A stretch of 5,664 nucleotides of DNA, from assembly GCA_022709625.1 (NCBI GenBank), contig JAKLIL010000138.1, positions 1 through 5,664 on the forward strand. Reading direction: 5' to 3'. A program made the position numbers and the translations under genes. Below, piece by piece: positions 1 to 5,533 of this stretch. The DNA is from Verrucomicrobiota bacterium. GTDB lineage: Bacteria > Verrucomicrobiota > Kiritimatiellia > CAIQIC01 > Lenti-01. Under the pieces are notes generated by a model. That model searched no databases. It had not been told where the DNA came from and was given only the letters and a program-made list of their open reading frames with translations. The first letter of the stretch is position 1. Every line of letters begins with the position of its first letter.

Positions 1-167
1 AAACGGAAGAAATGTAAAGCATACCTCGCAACGGCGCAAGCGCTCTGCGCGAGCCTACGCCAATAGACGGTCATATCGCGACAGAAGGATATTCAGCCAG
101 ACCGGAGATTCGGGAAACCGACTTGGGACGCCCCTTGCGCCGGGATTTCGAAACGGCGCCCGCGCGC
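1..167. other. non-coding left flank, no gene recognised
   Basis: This stretch lies downstream of the exported calcium-binding-repeat gene and runs to the window edge. The open frames that cross it are shadows of that gene or low-complexity arginine/proline-rich translations without a start signal. Apart from the hairpin annotated at 137-159 I see no RNA gene, repeat or convincing promoter in it. Confidence 0.5.
137..159 (-). terminator. possible hairpin after the exported repeat protein
   Basis: GCGCCG (137-142) and CGGCGC (154-159) are perfect 6-bp inverted arms around an 11-nt loop that itself contains the palindrome TTTCGAAA. The hairpin sits about 10 nt past the stop codon of the gene ending at 168, where a terminator would be expected. 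No T-run follows on the minus strand, so it is not a classical intrinsic terminator. It may only protect the transcript end, or be chance in GC-rich DNA. Confidence 0.2.
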
Positions 168-1070
168 CTATTGGGCTTGGAGCCGGATCCGGAACTGCGC
201 CTCGATCGTCTCCGCCGGCACTTCGACCGGGAATTCGAGCAGAAATTGGCTCTCGCCGGCCGTCAGCGGTCCGCTGACCGGCATGTAGCTCTGCTCGCCC
301 ACAAGGTTGTGCACCTGTTCGATTCGATAGGTTTTGCCGGGGACGCATTGGAAGCCCAACCGCATCATGCGGGTTTCGGCGGTCACTGCGGCGGCGGCGT
401 CCATTTGGGGCCAGATATAGCTGAAGGCCAGCAAGGAAAGGTTGTCGTTGGGATCCGTCCCCGCCAGCATTTCGTTGTAATCGGATTGACCATCCTCGTC
501 GGAGTCCGCCATCATTTTTTCATAAATACCCAACGCCTTTTCCCATGAATTGATGAGGCCGTCCATGTCGTCGTCGCCGGTATCCAGCGGCTGGGCCGGC
601 CCAAAGGTCAAGAGCAACGAGGGCCCGCTCTCGACGGTTGCCACCGCCGTATCGGCATAGAACGACGCCTGCTCGAGGGTCGGGGCATTGAAAGCCCGCG
701 CAAAAATTTTCGTATCGTTCGCCGGGCGATTGGTAATCGTCATGGCAAACAACCCCGGCGCCGAAGCGTTCATGCCGATCCCGCCGACGCTGTAGGGCGT
801 CAGCAGGGGATTGGCGGGATGCGCCGCTCCGTTGGTGGATGGCGCATAGATCCCGCCGGTGGTGGTGGCGCGCACTTCCAGCCGCGAACGCTCGGTCGGG
901 TCCATATCGTTGGTCCCTGCCATGGGTACGCCGTTCTGGTCGAGAACCGGTTCGATATTGCCGACATAGAGCGGATTGACGATGTCGGCGGAGACCAGAC
1001 TCCCCGCCATGCACAGCACCCACACGCCAACGGCTCTCCAGAGCCTTGGAATAACCATACTTGATCTCAT
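168..1070 (-). CDS. exported protein with thrombospondin-type-3-like Ca-binding stretch
   Basis: The product is 300 aa. Residues 1-28 look like a Sec signal peptide: a basic start, a hydrophobic core (about 14-26) and a plausible cut after VSA28. Residues about 29-160 are an unrecognised, probably beta-rich region. Residues 163-207 carry two acidic calcium-binding-loop-like stretches: D166-D168-D170-G171 with E177, and D189-D191-D193-G194 with D197/E200, ending in GTDP. This is the style of thrombospondin type 3 and related EF-like loops in surface proteins. The C-terminal part, starting near GKTYRIE (245-251), resembles a small beta domain common at the ends of exported proteins in Verrucomicrobiota-like bacteria (recalled, not searched). 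The start at 1070 was chosen because a perfect AGGAGG lies 9 nt upstream and the signal peptide follows directly. A longer frame to 1163 adds residues that would spoil the signal peptide. WVLC is not a good lipobox, since the residue before Cys is Leu. It is probably a periplasmic or cell-surface protein; its function is unknown. Confidence 0.85.
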   Translation of the reverse strand: MRSSMVIPRLWRAVGVWVLCMAGSLVSADIVNPLYVGNIEPVLDQNGVPMAGTNDMDPTERSRLEVRATTTGGIYAPSTNGAAHPANPLLTPYSVGGIGMNASAPGLFAMTITNRPANDTKIFARAFNAPTLEQASFYADTAVATVESGPSLLLTFGPAQPLDTGDDDMDGLINSWEKALGIYEKMMADSDEDGQSDYNEMLAGTDPNDNLSLLAFSYIWPQMDAAAAVTAETRMMRLGFQCVPGKTYRIEQVHNLVGEQSYMPVSGPLTAGESQFLLEFPVEVPAETIEAQFRIRLQAQ

Positions 1071-1079
1071 CGGATGTGC

Positions 1080-1085
1080 CCTCCT
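1080..1085 (-). promoter_or_regulatory. ribosome binding site fixing the start at 1070
   Basis: The minus strand reads AGGAGG, then nine bases, then ATG at 1070. This match decides between the start at 1070 and the in-frame upstream ATGs at 1094, 1151 and 1163, none of which is needed to explain the protein. Confidence 0.8.
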
Positions 1086-1164
1086 GGATTCCATCCGGCT
1101 TCTAGCCAGTATGTACAACCAATCTGCGCATTTGTCTACCCGAACAACCATGTTTCCGATCAAC

Positions 1165-1333
1165 TGCTCGTATTATAATAATATTCTATTTATATTAAGG
1201 TATGTTAACGCCGTTGCCAGATTTCAAGCTTTTTCTGTCTGTCTGACCCGTTTTTAATATTTCGATGTAAAATGATTTATATCTCATTCCATTCATAATA
1301 GTTATAAAGATTCAGATGTACCGTTTTTGAAAA
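1165..1333 (-). promoter_or_regulatory. AT-rich intergenic region, likely promoter of the exported repeat protein
   Basis: This stretch is strikingly AT-rich against GC-rich surroundings and lies between the end of the deaminase cassette and the exported repeat protein. On the minus strand a perfect TATAAT occurs at 1177-1172, about 100 nt before the start codon. There is no well-spaced TTGACA-like -35: TTAACA lies about 25 nt upstream, too far, and TTAATA only about 15 nt upstream. I see no RNA gene and no open frame with coding character. The composition fits a promoter or upstream element, but the exact promoter cannot be assigned by eye. Confidence 0.35.
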
Positions 1334-1366
1334 TCCATGCAATTCACAACGGGGTATTAGCATGGA
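1334..1366 (-). terminator. possible terminator of the deaminase cassette
   Basis: On the minus strand, TCCATGC (1366-1360) and GCATGGA (1340-1334) form a perfect 7-bp inverted repeat around a 19-nt loop, followed immediately by TTTTC. The left arm includes the last codons of the 123-aa gene, whose stop codon falls in the loop. The T-run is short and the loop large, so this is at best a weak intrinsic terminator. Its position at the start of the AT-rich gap makes transcription end here plausible. Confidence 0.3.
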
Positions 1367-1728
1367 AAAGACATCGTTTGGTTGCGCCATCCTCGCCTTT
1401 TTTCCAAGGCGAAACGGATATCCTCCTGCATACGTTCCTTGGCCAAACGGGAAAGCCCCCGCCAGCAGGCGGGTTGCTTCGCCAAGGCCTCCAAGGCGGC
1501 GATTTCGGACCTACACCGCGCCAAGACGGCCGGGTCGTGCCGCGCCACGCGCGCGAGCAGTACGCTCAACGCCACGAGGGCATCGCGGCCGCCGCTTTTC
1601 GTTTCGCGGGTGAATTCCACCAGACATCGGCCGGCGGCCTGCCCGATGGTATAGCGCTCGGACAGCAGCGTTTCGTAAAAGGTCTCGACGACGGCGGCCC
1701 GCAGTTCGAAATACGGCGAAGGTTTCAT
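1357..1728 (-). CDS. small helical cytoplasmic protein, candidate immunity/accessory protein
   Basis: The product is 123 aa of a family I do not recognise. It has no signal peptide or membrane segment. It looks almost wholly alpha-helical: amphipathic, Ala/Leu/Arg/Glu-rich stretches span about 5-40, 47-62, 66-84 and 90-112, and the tail is basic (KRRGWRNQ). The start at 1728 is supported by AGGA overlapping the TAG stop of the preceding deaminase gene and sitting 9 nt before ATG. The frame stays open to 1935, but that part overlaps the deaminase gene and reads like a shadow. It is the last gene of the run, 11 nt after the second deaminase-like gene, so it is probably co-translated with it. 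A small cytoplasmic protein directly downstream of a toxin-type domain is the usual position of an immunity protein. That is the only basis for the suggestion; no residue pattern confirms it. It could equally be an unrelated hypothetical protein. Confidence 0.7.
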   Translation of the reverse strand: MKPSPYFELRAAVVETFYETLLSERYTIGQAAGRCLVEFTRETKSGGRDALVALSVLLARVARHDPAVLARCRSEIAALEALAKQPACWRGLSRLAKERMQEDIRFALEKRRGWRNQTMSFPC

Positions 1729-1739
1729 AAGACCGGATC

Positions 1740-2363
1740 CTACGGCGTGCGGTAGAGCACTTGCATTTGGACGTTCGAATACATGGCCAGAAACTGGATC
1801 ATCACGTTCCAGCAACTGGGGCACGGATAGAGTTCGGTGTAGAGCCGCAGATGGCCGGCGACGGCGGAATCGGGCAGGCGCGCCGCCACGTCCTCGAGGA
1901 TCTTGCATTCCGTATCGACGTCGCGCCACCAGCAATCGTCTCCGTCCACCGCCCCGTTTTGGTTTACGCAGAGCACCTTGAATCTCGCTTTTTCCTGCAC
2001 GGGCTTGAGGGAGATGTCCGCGATCGGCTCGGCCGCCTCAGCGGATAAGCCGTCCAGGGTTTGGACGCGGCTATGGGCGAAATACTCCCGCTTTTCCAGA
2101 CCGTCGATCCACGCCACGGCCCAAGCGAAGTTGTTGCGCGACCGGAATTCAGCCGGCAGTTTTTGGCGGACGACTTCGATGCGCTCCCAGGCCGCGGCGT
2201 CGCGCACGGGATCGATTTGCCGCAATTCCGGAACACGTGGCGCGGAGGCCGCGGAACCGGCATCGGTCTGGGCGAGGCCGGTCCAGGCGCAGACGAGCGA
2301 GACCGCGACGGCGCTGCGGAGCAAGCGCCGCATGCGAGTTGGAATGCTTCGGCGGAATTTCAT
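1740..2363 (-). CDS. exported deaminase-like protein, copy B (BURPS668_1122-type toxin-deaminase)
   Basis: The product is 207 aa. Residues 1-31 form a signal peptide: arginine-rich start, hydrophobic core around AVAVSLVCAW, likely cut after A31. The rest matches the neighbouring copy A along its length. Conserved landmarks are NNFAWA (77-82), EYFAHS (93-98), DTECKILED (150-158), TELYPCPSC (176-184) and a C-terminal strand ending VLYRTP. In the cytidine-deaminase-like superfamily, C181 and C184 would bind zinc and E152 would be the catalytic glutamate; the first ligand position, usually His or Cys, is D150. The layout resembles the BURPS668_1122 family, usually the C-terminal warhead of much larger polymorphic toxins, but here it is free-standing and exported. 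The substrate (free nucleoside, nucleic acid or other) cannot be read from the sequence. The start at 2363 is preferred because MKFRR mirrors MEFRR of copy A; ATG at 2333 is an alternative, and neither has a clear ribosome binding site. It lies 83 nt after copy A. Confidence 0.8.
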   Translation of the reverse strand: MKFRRSIPTRMRRLLRSAVAVSLVCAWTGLAQTDAGSAASAPRVPELRQIDPVRDAAAWERIEVVRQKLPAEFRSRNNFAWAVAWIDGLEKREYFAHSRVQTLDGLSAEAAEPIADISLKPVQEKARFKVLCVNQNGAVDGDDCWWRDVDTECKILEDVAARLPDSAVAGHLRLYTELYPCPSCWNVMIQFLAMYSNVQMQVLYRTP

Positions 2364-2446
2364 TGCCGGTGTGCGAGCATACGCAATCGCTGGCCCCTGC
2401 CCAAGCAAAACCGGGCGGAACGGCAAAAACGGTTTAGCGGCGCCCG

Positions 2447-3115
2447 TCACGGCGGCCACTCGTAGAGCACCAGCAGTTCGACGTTGGTGTAGCAGGCGAG
2501 AAACTGCCGCATCACGCCACGGCAGCTTGGGCACGGTTCCAAATTGGAATACAGCCGGACGGTGCCGCGCACGGAGGCGTCGGGCAGCCGGGCGGCGAGG
2601 TCCTCCAGAATCTTGTATTCCGTGTCGAACCAGCGCGGCAGGGCCCCGGGCCCGTCTACCCGGCCCCTATAGTCCACGAACAAGGTTTCGAAACGCGCCC
2701 GGTCCTTGTCCGGCGCAAGCGAAATCCCTTGCAACCGCCTGGCGGCCGCCGCGGACAAGCCAGCCAGGTTCTGGATCCGGCTGTGGGCGAAGTATTCCTT
2801 CTTATCCAGTCCGACGATTTCCGCCCGAGCCCACGCGAAATTGCCGCGCCAGCGCAAAGCCAGCGGCAGGTTGCCGCGGAAATGACGGATGCGTTGCAGG
2901 TCCGCGGCGTCGCGGCGCGGCGCCAAATGCCGGATGACCGGTTCGCGCGCGGGCACCGCGCCGGCCGGAGCCTTGTCCGCCGCAAACGCCGCCCCGCTTG
3001 CCAACCAACCGACCAGAATCCAGCGGGCGATTCGTCCCGCAGGTTTTCCAGCGGCCGTCCGGGGCAGGCCGGGGCCCGAAACCGTAGGACGCCCGCGGAC
3101 CCGCCGGAACTCCAT
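2447..3115 (-). CDS. exported deaminase-like protein, copy A (BURPS668_1122-type toxin-deaminase)
   Basis: The product is 222 aa. A long arginine-rich n-region (1-29) leads into a hydrophobic segment (about 30-44, IARWILVGWLASGAAFA) with a plausible signal-peptidase cut after A45, so the protein should leave the cytoplasm. The remainder holds GNFAWA (91-96), EYFAHS (107-112), DTEYKILED (164-172), EPCPSC (193-198) and a terminal strand VLYEW. D164, C195 and C198 are the expected zinc ligands and E166 the proton-shuttling glutamate of a deaminase fold. Over the last 58 residues, 38 are identical to copy B by my count, so the two genes are tandem paralogs. The start at 3115 lies 7 nt after the DUF35 gene's stop, with only a G-rich stretch (GGCGGGA) as possible ribosome binding site; re-initiation after the upstream stop is plausible. 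Biochemical role is unproven; a toxin-like secreted deaminase is the leading reading. Confidence 0.8.
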   Translation of the reverse strand: MEFRRVRGRPTVSGPGLPRTAAGKPAGRIARWILVGWLASGAAFAADKAPAGAVPAREPVIRHLAPRRDAADLQRIRHFRGNLPLALRWRGNFAWARAEIVGLDKKEYFAHSRIQNLAGLSAAAARRLQGISLAPDKDRARFETLFVDYRGRVDGPGALPRWFDTEYKILEDLAARLPDASVRGTVRLYSNLEPCPSCRGVMRQFLACYTNVELLVLYEWPP

Positions 3116-3122
3116 TCCCGCC

Positions 3123-3503
3123 CTATTTGAACACGAAGACGTTCACCGGCTTGCCGGGGCGCTCGTCGGCTTCATCGACGGCGGCCGTCAGCTTCATGCC
3201 GGTCTGGGGCGCTTCGACTTCCACGCGTCCGGACGCGCGCAGGCCGTTTTCGAACTGCACGATGCCGAACTGCAGGAATTTCTTCGTGTAGCCCTCGGGC
3301 AGATTCCAGACCCGCGTCCAGGCAAGGAGCGTGCAGGGACCTTCCAGATCGAAGGTGGACCAGCCCTTGCCGGTGACGGGATCGCGCCGCACGCCGCACT
3401 TGGCGCAGATCATTGGCGCCGGATAGTAGATGGCTCCGCAACCCTCGCACTTGTAGGCGGAGATCTTGGGAGCCTTGACCTCGTACATGCTGAAATCGAT
3501 CAT
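3123..3503 (-). CDS. DUF35-type zinc-ribbon/OB-fold protein, thiolase partner
   Basis: The product is 126 aa, the usual size for the family. Residues 17-38 form a rubredoxin-like zinc ribbon with two CxxC knuckles (C19/C22 and C33/C36). They are followed by an OB-fold domain (about 45-126), with the family-typical stretch WSTFDLEGPCTLLAWT and a terminal VNVFVFK strand. Proteins of this type (DUF35, as in ChsH2 of steroid side-chain degradation) bind thiolase-like or lipid-transfer proteins and are required for activity or acyl-CoA binding. The thiolase gene ends 12 nt upstream. The start at 3503 is set by AGGAGG 8 nt before ATG, overlapping the thiolase stop codon, so the two are translationally coupled and probably made in equal amounts. 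The exact substrate cannot be inferred. The exported deaminase-like gene follows after only 7 nt. Confidence 0.93.
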   Translation of the reverse strand: MIDFSMYEVKAPKISAYKCEGCGAIYYPAPMICAKCGVRRDPVTGKGWSTFDLEGPCTLLAWTRVWNLPEGYTKKFLQFGIVQFENGLRASGRVEVEAPQTGMKLTAAVDEADERPGKPVNVFVFK

Positions 3504-3511
3504 GACGCGAT

Positions 3512-3517
3512 CCTCCT
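3512..3517 (-). promoter_or_regulatory. ribosome binding site overlapping the thiolase stop codon
   Basis: The minus strand reads TAGGAGG, where TAG (3518-3516) is the thiolase stop and AGGAGG (3517-3512) lies 8 nt before the DUF35 ATG. The overlap indicates stop/re-start coupling of thiolase and DUF35 translation. Confidence 0.8.
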
Positions 3518-4715
3518 ATTCCTTGGCGCAGATGACGGCGACGACGTTGTTCCCGAAGCCGCCGAAGTTGACGGACATGCCGACCTGCGGGTCCTTGACC
3601 TGCCGGCCGGGCTCGGCTTCGCCCCGCAGCTGGCGGACCAGCTCCACCACTTGCGAGACGCCCGTGCCGCCCACCGGATGGCCCTTGGATTTCAGGCCGC
3701 CGGACGTGTTGATCGGCAGCCGGCCGTCGATCTTGGTTTCGCCCTGGCGCACGGCCAGATAGGCCTTGCCGCGCTCGAACAGGCCGATTTCCTCGCTGAT
3801 GGCGAGTTCGAGGATGACGAACGCGTCGTGGAGTTCGGCGAAATCGATGTCCTGCGGGCCCATCCCGGCCATTTTATAGGCCTTTTCGCCCGCGATGCGC
3901 ACGGCTTCGAGCTTGAGCGGATCCTTGCGGTTGTGCACGCAATGGGTGTCCGTCGCGCTCGCCACGCCGGCGATGCGGATGGGTTTCTTCGGGAATTCCT
4001 TGGCGATGGGCGCGTCCATGTTGACCAGCAGCACGGCGGCGGCACCATCCGTGACCGGGCAGGTCGAATACATGCGCAGGGGTTCGGCGATGTAGTTGTT
4101 CACCACCTCCGCTTCGGGCCCGTCGGCGATGGCCTCGATCGTGCAGGGAATCTGCACGTGGGCATACTTGTTCTTGGCGCCGTTTTCATGGTCCTTCACA
4201 GCGACCAGCGCGAGGTCGCGCTCGGTCAGGCCGTATTTTTCCATGTACATCCGGGTGAACATGCCGCCGAAGCCCGGCAGCGTGAGGCCCATGTTGTACT
4301 CGGCTTCGGTGTGCAGCATCGTCGCAACGATGTCCGTCGCGTTCCAGCCCGTTACCTTGCGCATGATTTCGCCGCCGACCACGAGGACGACGTCCGCCAT
4401 GCCCGAGGCCACGGCCATGTAGCCGACCTTGATGGCGCTGGCGCCCGAGGCCGGGCCGTTTTCGATCAGCTCGGCGGGCACGGGCTCCATGTCCAGCTTG
4501 CTGACCATGGCCGAGGCCACGGCGGTCTGGTGGCAGAACATGCCCGAGGCCATGTTCGCGACGAATACCTGGTCGATCTCCTTGCGGCGCGCAAGGAAGC
4601 CCGCGTCCTGCAGGCAATCCGTCGCCGCGTAGGCGAGCATATCCGCCAAGTCGTATTCCGACGAATTTCCGAACCGGGTGTGCCCGATTCCCACGATTCC
4701 GACCTTGGCCGCCAT
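3516..4715 (-). CDS. thiolase-superfamily protein (SCP2/archaeal-type), nucleophile Cys replaced by Pro
   Basis: The product is 399 aa, full length for a thiolase. It starts with the typical VGIVGIGHTRFG (5-16) and ends in the glycine-rich NFGGFGNNVVAV motif (383-393). Catalytic landmarks are HDAF (296-299) and GHPVGGTG (345-352, with H346). The first motif, where thiolases of this group carry a cysteine (pattern ACASG), reads NGPASG (86-91): P88 occupies the position of the acyl-accepting cysteine. The ribosome binding site AGAGG overlaps the last codons of the GNAT gene, and only 3 nt separate the genes. Partnership with the DUF35 gene downstream points to a heteromeric acyl-CoA enzyme. Ltp2-ChsH2 steroid aldolases are a known case of a cysteine-less thiolase fold with a DUF35 partner doing retro-aldol cleavage instead of thiolysis. 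Whether this protein is such an aldolase, another C-C lyase or a non-enzymatic subunit is open. Thiolase fold: very sure. Reaction: unsure. Confidence 0.95.
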   Translation of the reverse strand: MAAKVGIVGIGHTRFGNSSEYDLADMLAYAATDCLQDAGFLARRKEIDQVFVANMASGMFCHQTAVASAMVSKLDMEPVPAELIENGPASGASAIKVGYMAVASGMADVVLVVGGEIMRKVTGWNATDIVATMLHTEAEYNMGLTLPGFGGMFTRMYMEKYGLTERDLALVAVKDHENGAKNKYAHVQIPCTIEAIADGPEAEVVNNYIAEPLRMYSTCPVTDGAAAVLLVNMDAPIAKEFPKKPIRIAGVASATDTHCVHNRKDPLKLEAVRIAGEKAYKMAGMGPQDIDFAELHDAFVILELAISEEIGLFERGKAYLAVRQGETKIDGRLPINTSGGLKSKGHPVGGTGVSQVVELVRQLRGEAEPGRQVKDPQVGMSVNFGGFGNNVVAVICAKE

Positions 4716-4718
4716 GAT

Positions 4719-5405
4719 CTACCTCTTGAACCCGGGAAGCTGCGAGTATTCCGACGGCATGACGAGCTTGTCGGCCGTCTTGAGATCGGCGTCCGCGATC
4801 GGCCGGCTGCCGGTGCACTTGATATCGCGCACCGCGTTCCAGAGCGGGCGGGTCAGCACGAAGGTGGGCACGCCGCCGAGTTCGTGGCGCACGTCGGGGA
4901 ACTGCGCCGAGCGGTCTTCAAGCTGGTACTCGATCATCCAGCGCTTGAAGCCGTTGGGGCTTTCCGCGACGATGTAGACTTCTTCTTCGCCGAGAACGTC
5001 GAGATGATGCTCCATCTTCGCCGCGAACAATTGGGCCCCGACGCGCAGGCCGCGCTTGATGGTCAGCGTGTGCAGGCTCATGCCCAGCTTGGGGCTCACA
5101 TGGCGGCTCGTGACGATGCCCGCGATGACGCCGTCGATGGCGCCGACGAGCACGAATTCGTTGGCCACGCGGTAGCGGTACCAGCCGAGGATTTCGGAGT
5201 ACATGCGCACGGCGACGATGTCGTAGAAATCGGTGGGCACGCCGATCAGCGGGAAAATCGTGCCGAGCAGCGCGCCGACTTCCTGGCGACGGGCCTCGCG
5301 GACGACCATCTTCTCGCCCGAAGCCAGGGTGATCAGCTTCGGGGGATATGGCTTGAGCGGGATTACCGGCGGCCTCAGTTTCATTTCCATTGCGTCGATT
5401 GCCAT
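4719..5405 (-). CDS. GNAT-fold acyltransferase-like protein
   Basis: The product is 228 aa. The central region (about 30-165) has the order of a GNAT domain: MVVREARRQEV (first strand and helix), then VLVGAIDGVIAGIV (two central strands), then the acyl-CoA pyrophosphate loop region LTIKRGLRVGAQL (114-126). In the last, R118-G-L-R121-V-G-A124 fits the R/Q-x-x-G-x-G/A motif. VYIVAESPNGFKRWMIEYQLE follows, resembling the late GNAT strand and helix. The C-terminal 60 residues (NAVRDIKC to LPGFKR) are an unrecognised extension. It probably moves an acyl group from acyl-CoA to an amine or other acceptor, acceptor unknown. The start at 5405 is chosen for AAGGAGG 5 nt upstream; the in-frame ATG at 5453 has no such site and adds low-complexity residues. 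It is the first gene of the run with thiolase and DUF35, so it may act in the same acyl-CoA pathway. Confidence 0.85.
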   Translation of the reverse strand: MAIDAMEMKLRPPVIPLKPYPPKLITLASGEKMVVREARRQEVGALLGTIFPLIGVPTDFYDIVAVRMYSEILGWYRYRVANEFVLVGAIDGVIAGIVTSRHVSPKLGMSLHTLTIKRGLRVGAQLFAAKMEHHLDVLGEEEVYIVAESPNGFKRWMIEYQLEDRSAQFPDVRHELGGVPTFVLTRPLWNAVRDIKCTGSRPIADADLKTADKLVMPSEYSQLPGFKR

Positions 5406-5410
5406 GTTCG

Positions 5411-5436
5411 CCTCCTTCGGTGCGCGGGGTCCGCGC
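5411..5436 (-). promoter_or_regulatory. hairpin plus strong ribosome binding site in the GNAT leader
   Basis: AAGGAGG (5417-5411, minus) lies 5 nt before the ATG at 5405. Directly upstream, GCGCGG and CCGCGC (5422-5427 and 5431-5436) form a perfect 6-bp stem with a 3-nt loop. The ribosome binding site itself is outside the stem. The hairpin could protect the 5' end or help keep the site open; no regulatory ligand is suggested by the sequence. Confidence 0.5.
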
Positions 5437-5472
5437 GTTTCGTTTACGGCCACGCGGCACCATGCGCCAATT

Positions 5473-5512
5473 CCCGACCCGCTTCAAGCCGTTTCAACCC
5501 GATCCGGTTCAA
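5473..5512. repeat. imperfect 15-nt direct repeat upstream of the GNAT operon
   Basis: CCCGACCCGCTTCAA (5473-5487) and CCCGATCCGGTTCAA (5498-5512) agree at 13 of 15 positions and start 25 nt apart. A third TTCAA (5493-5497) lies between them. They sit about 70-110 nt upstream of the operon's first start codon, a region where a promoter or activator site would be expected. A regulator-binding site is possible, but so is chance. I see no convincing -35/-10 pair. Confidence 0.35.
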
Positions 5513-5533
5513 GCGTTTCGACGAAAACGGGAG

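Noticed and set aside
999..1030. Lipoprotein signal in the exported repeat protein (WVLC)
   Set aside because: The residue before the cysteine is leucine rather than Gly/Ala/Ser, and a normal signal-peptidase I site (VSA) follows eight residues later.
1071..1163. N-terminal extension of the exported repeat protein to an ATG at 1163
   Set aside because: The start at 1070 has AGGAGG at ideal spacing and begins a clean signal peptide; the extension adds 31 residues in front of it and lies partly in the AT-rich gap.
1729..1935. N-terminal extension of the 123-aa gene to an ATG at 1935
   Set aside because: The added region is antiphase to the conserved deaminase-B C-terminus and is arginine-rich shadow sequence; ATG at 1728 has AGGA at 9 nt.
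2400..2431. AAACCG/CGGTTT inverted repeat between the two deaminase genes as a terminator
   Set aside because: Only 6 bp with a 16-nt loop and no proper T-run; too weak to call a terminator inside what appears to be one transcription unit.
2364..2534. N-terminal extension of deaminase copy B to an ATG at 2534
   Set aside because: It overlaps the conserved PCPSC-encoding end of copy A and would put 57 non-conserved residues ahead of the signal peptide. The MKFRR/MEFRR correspondence supports 2363.
1903..2937. A 344-codon plus-strand open frame opposite the two deaminase genes
   Set aside because: Ser/Arg/Pro-rich composition, no domain, antisense to two paralogs whose protein-level conservation fixes the coding frame.
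5406..5453. Upstream start of the GNAT gene at 5453
   Set aside because: It would translate the leader hairpin and the AAGGAGG site; that site is ideally placed for ATG at 5405.
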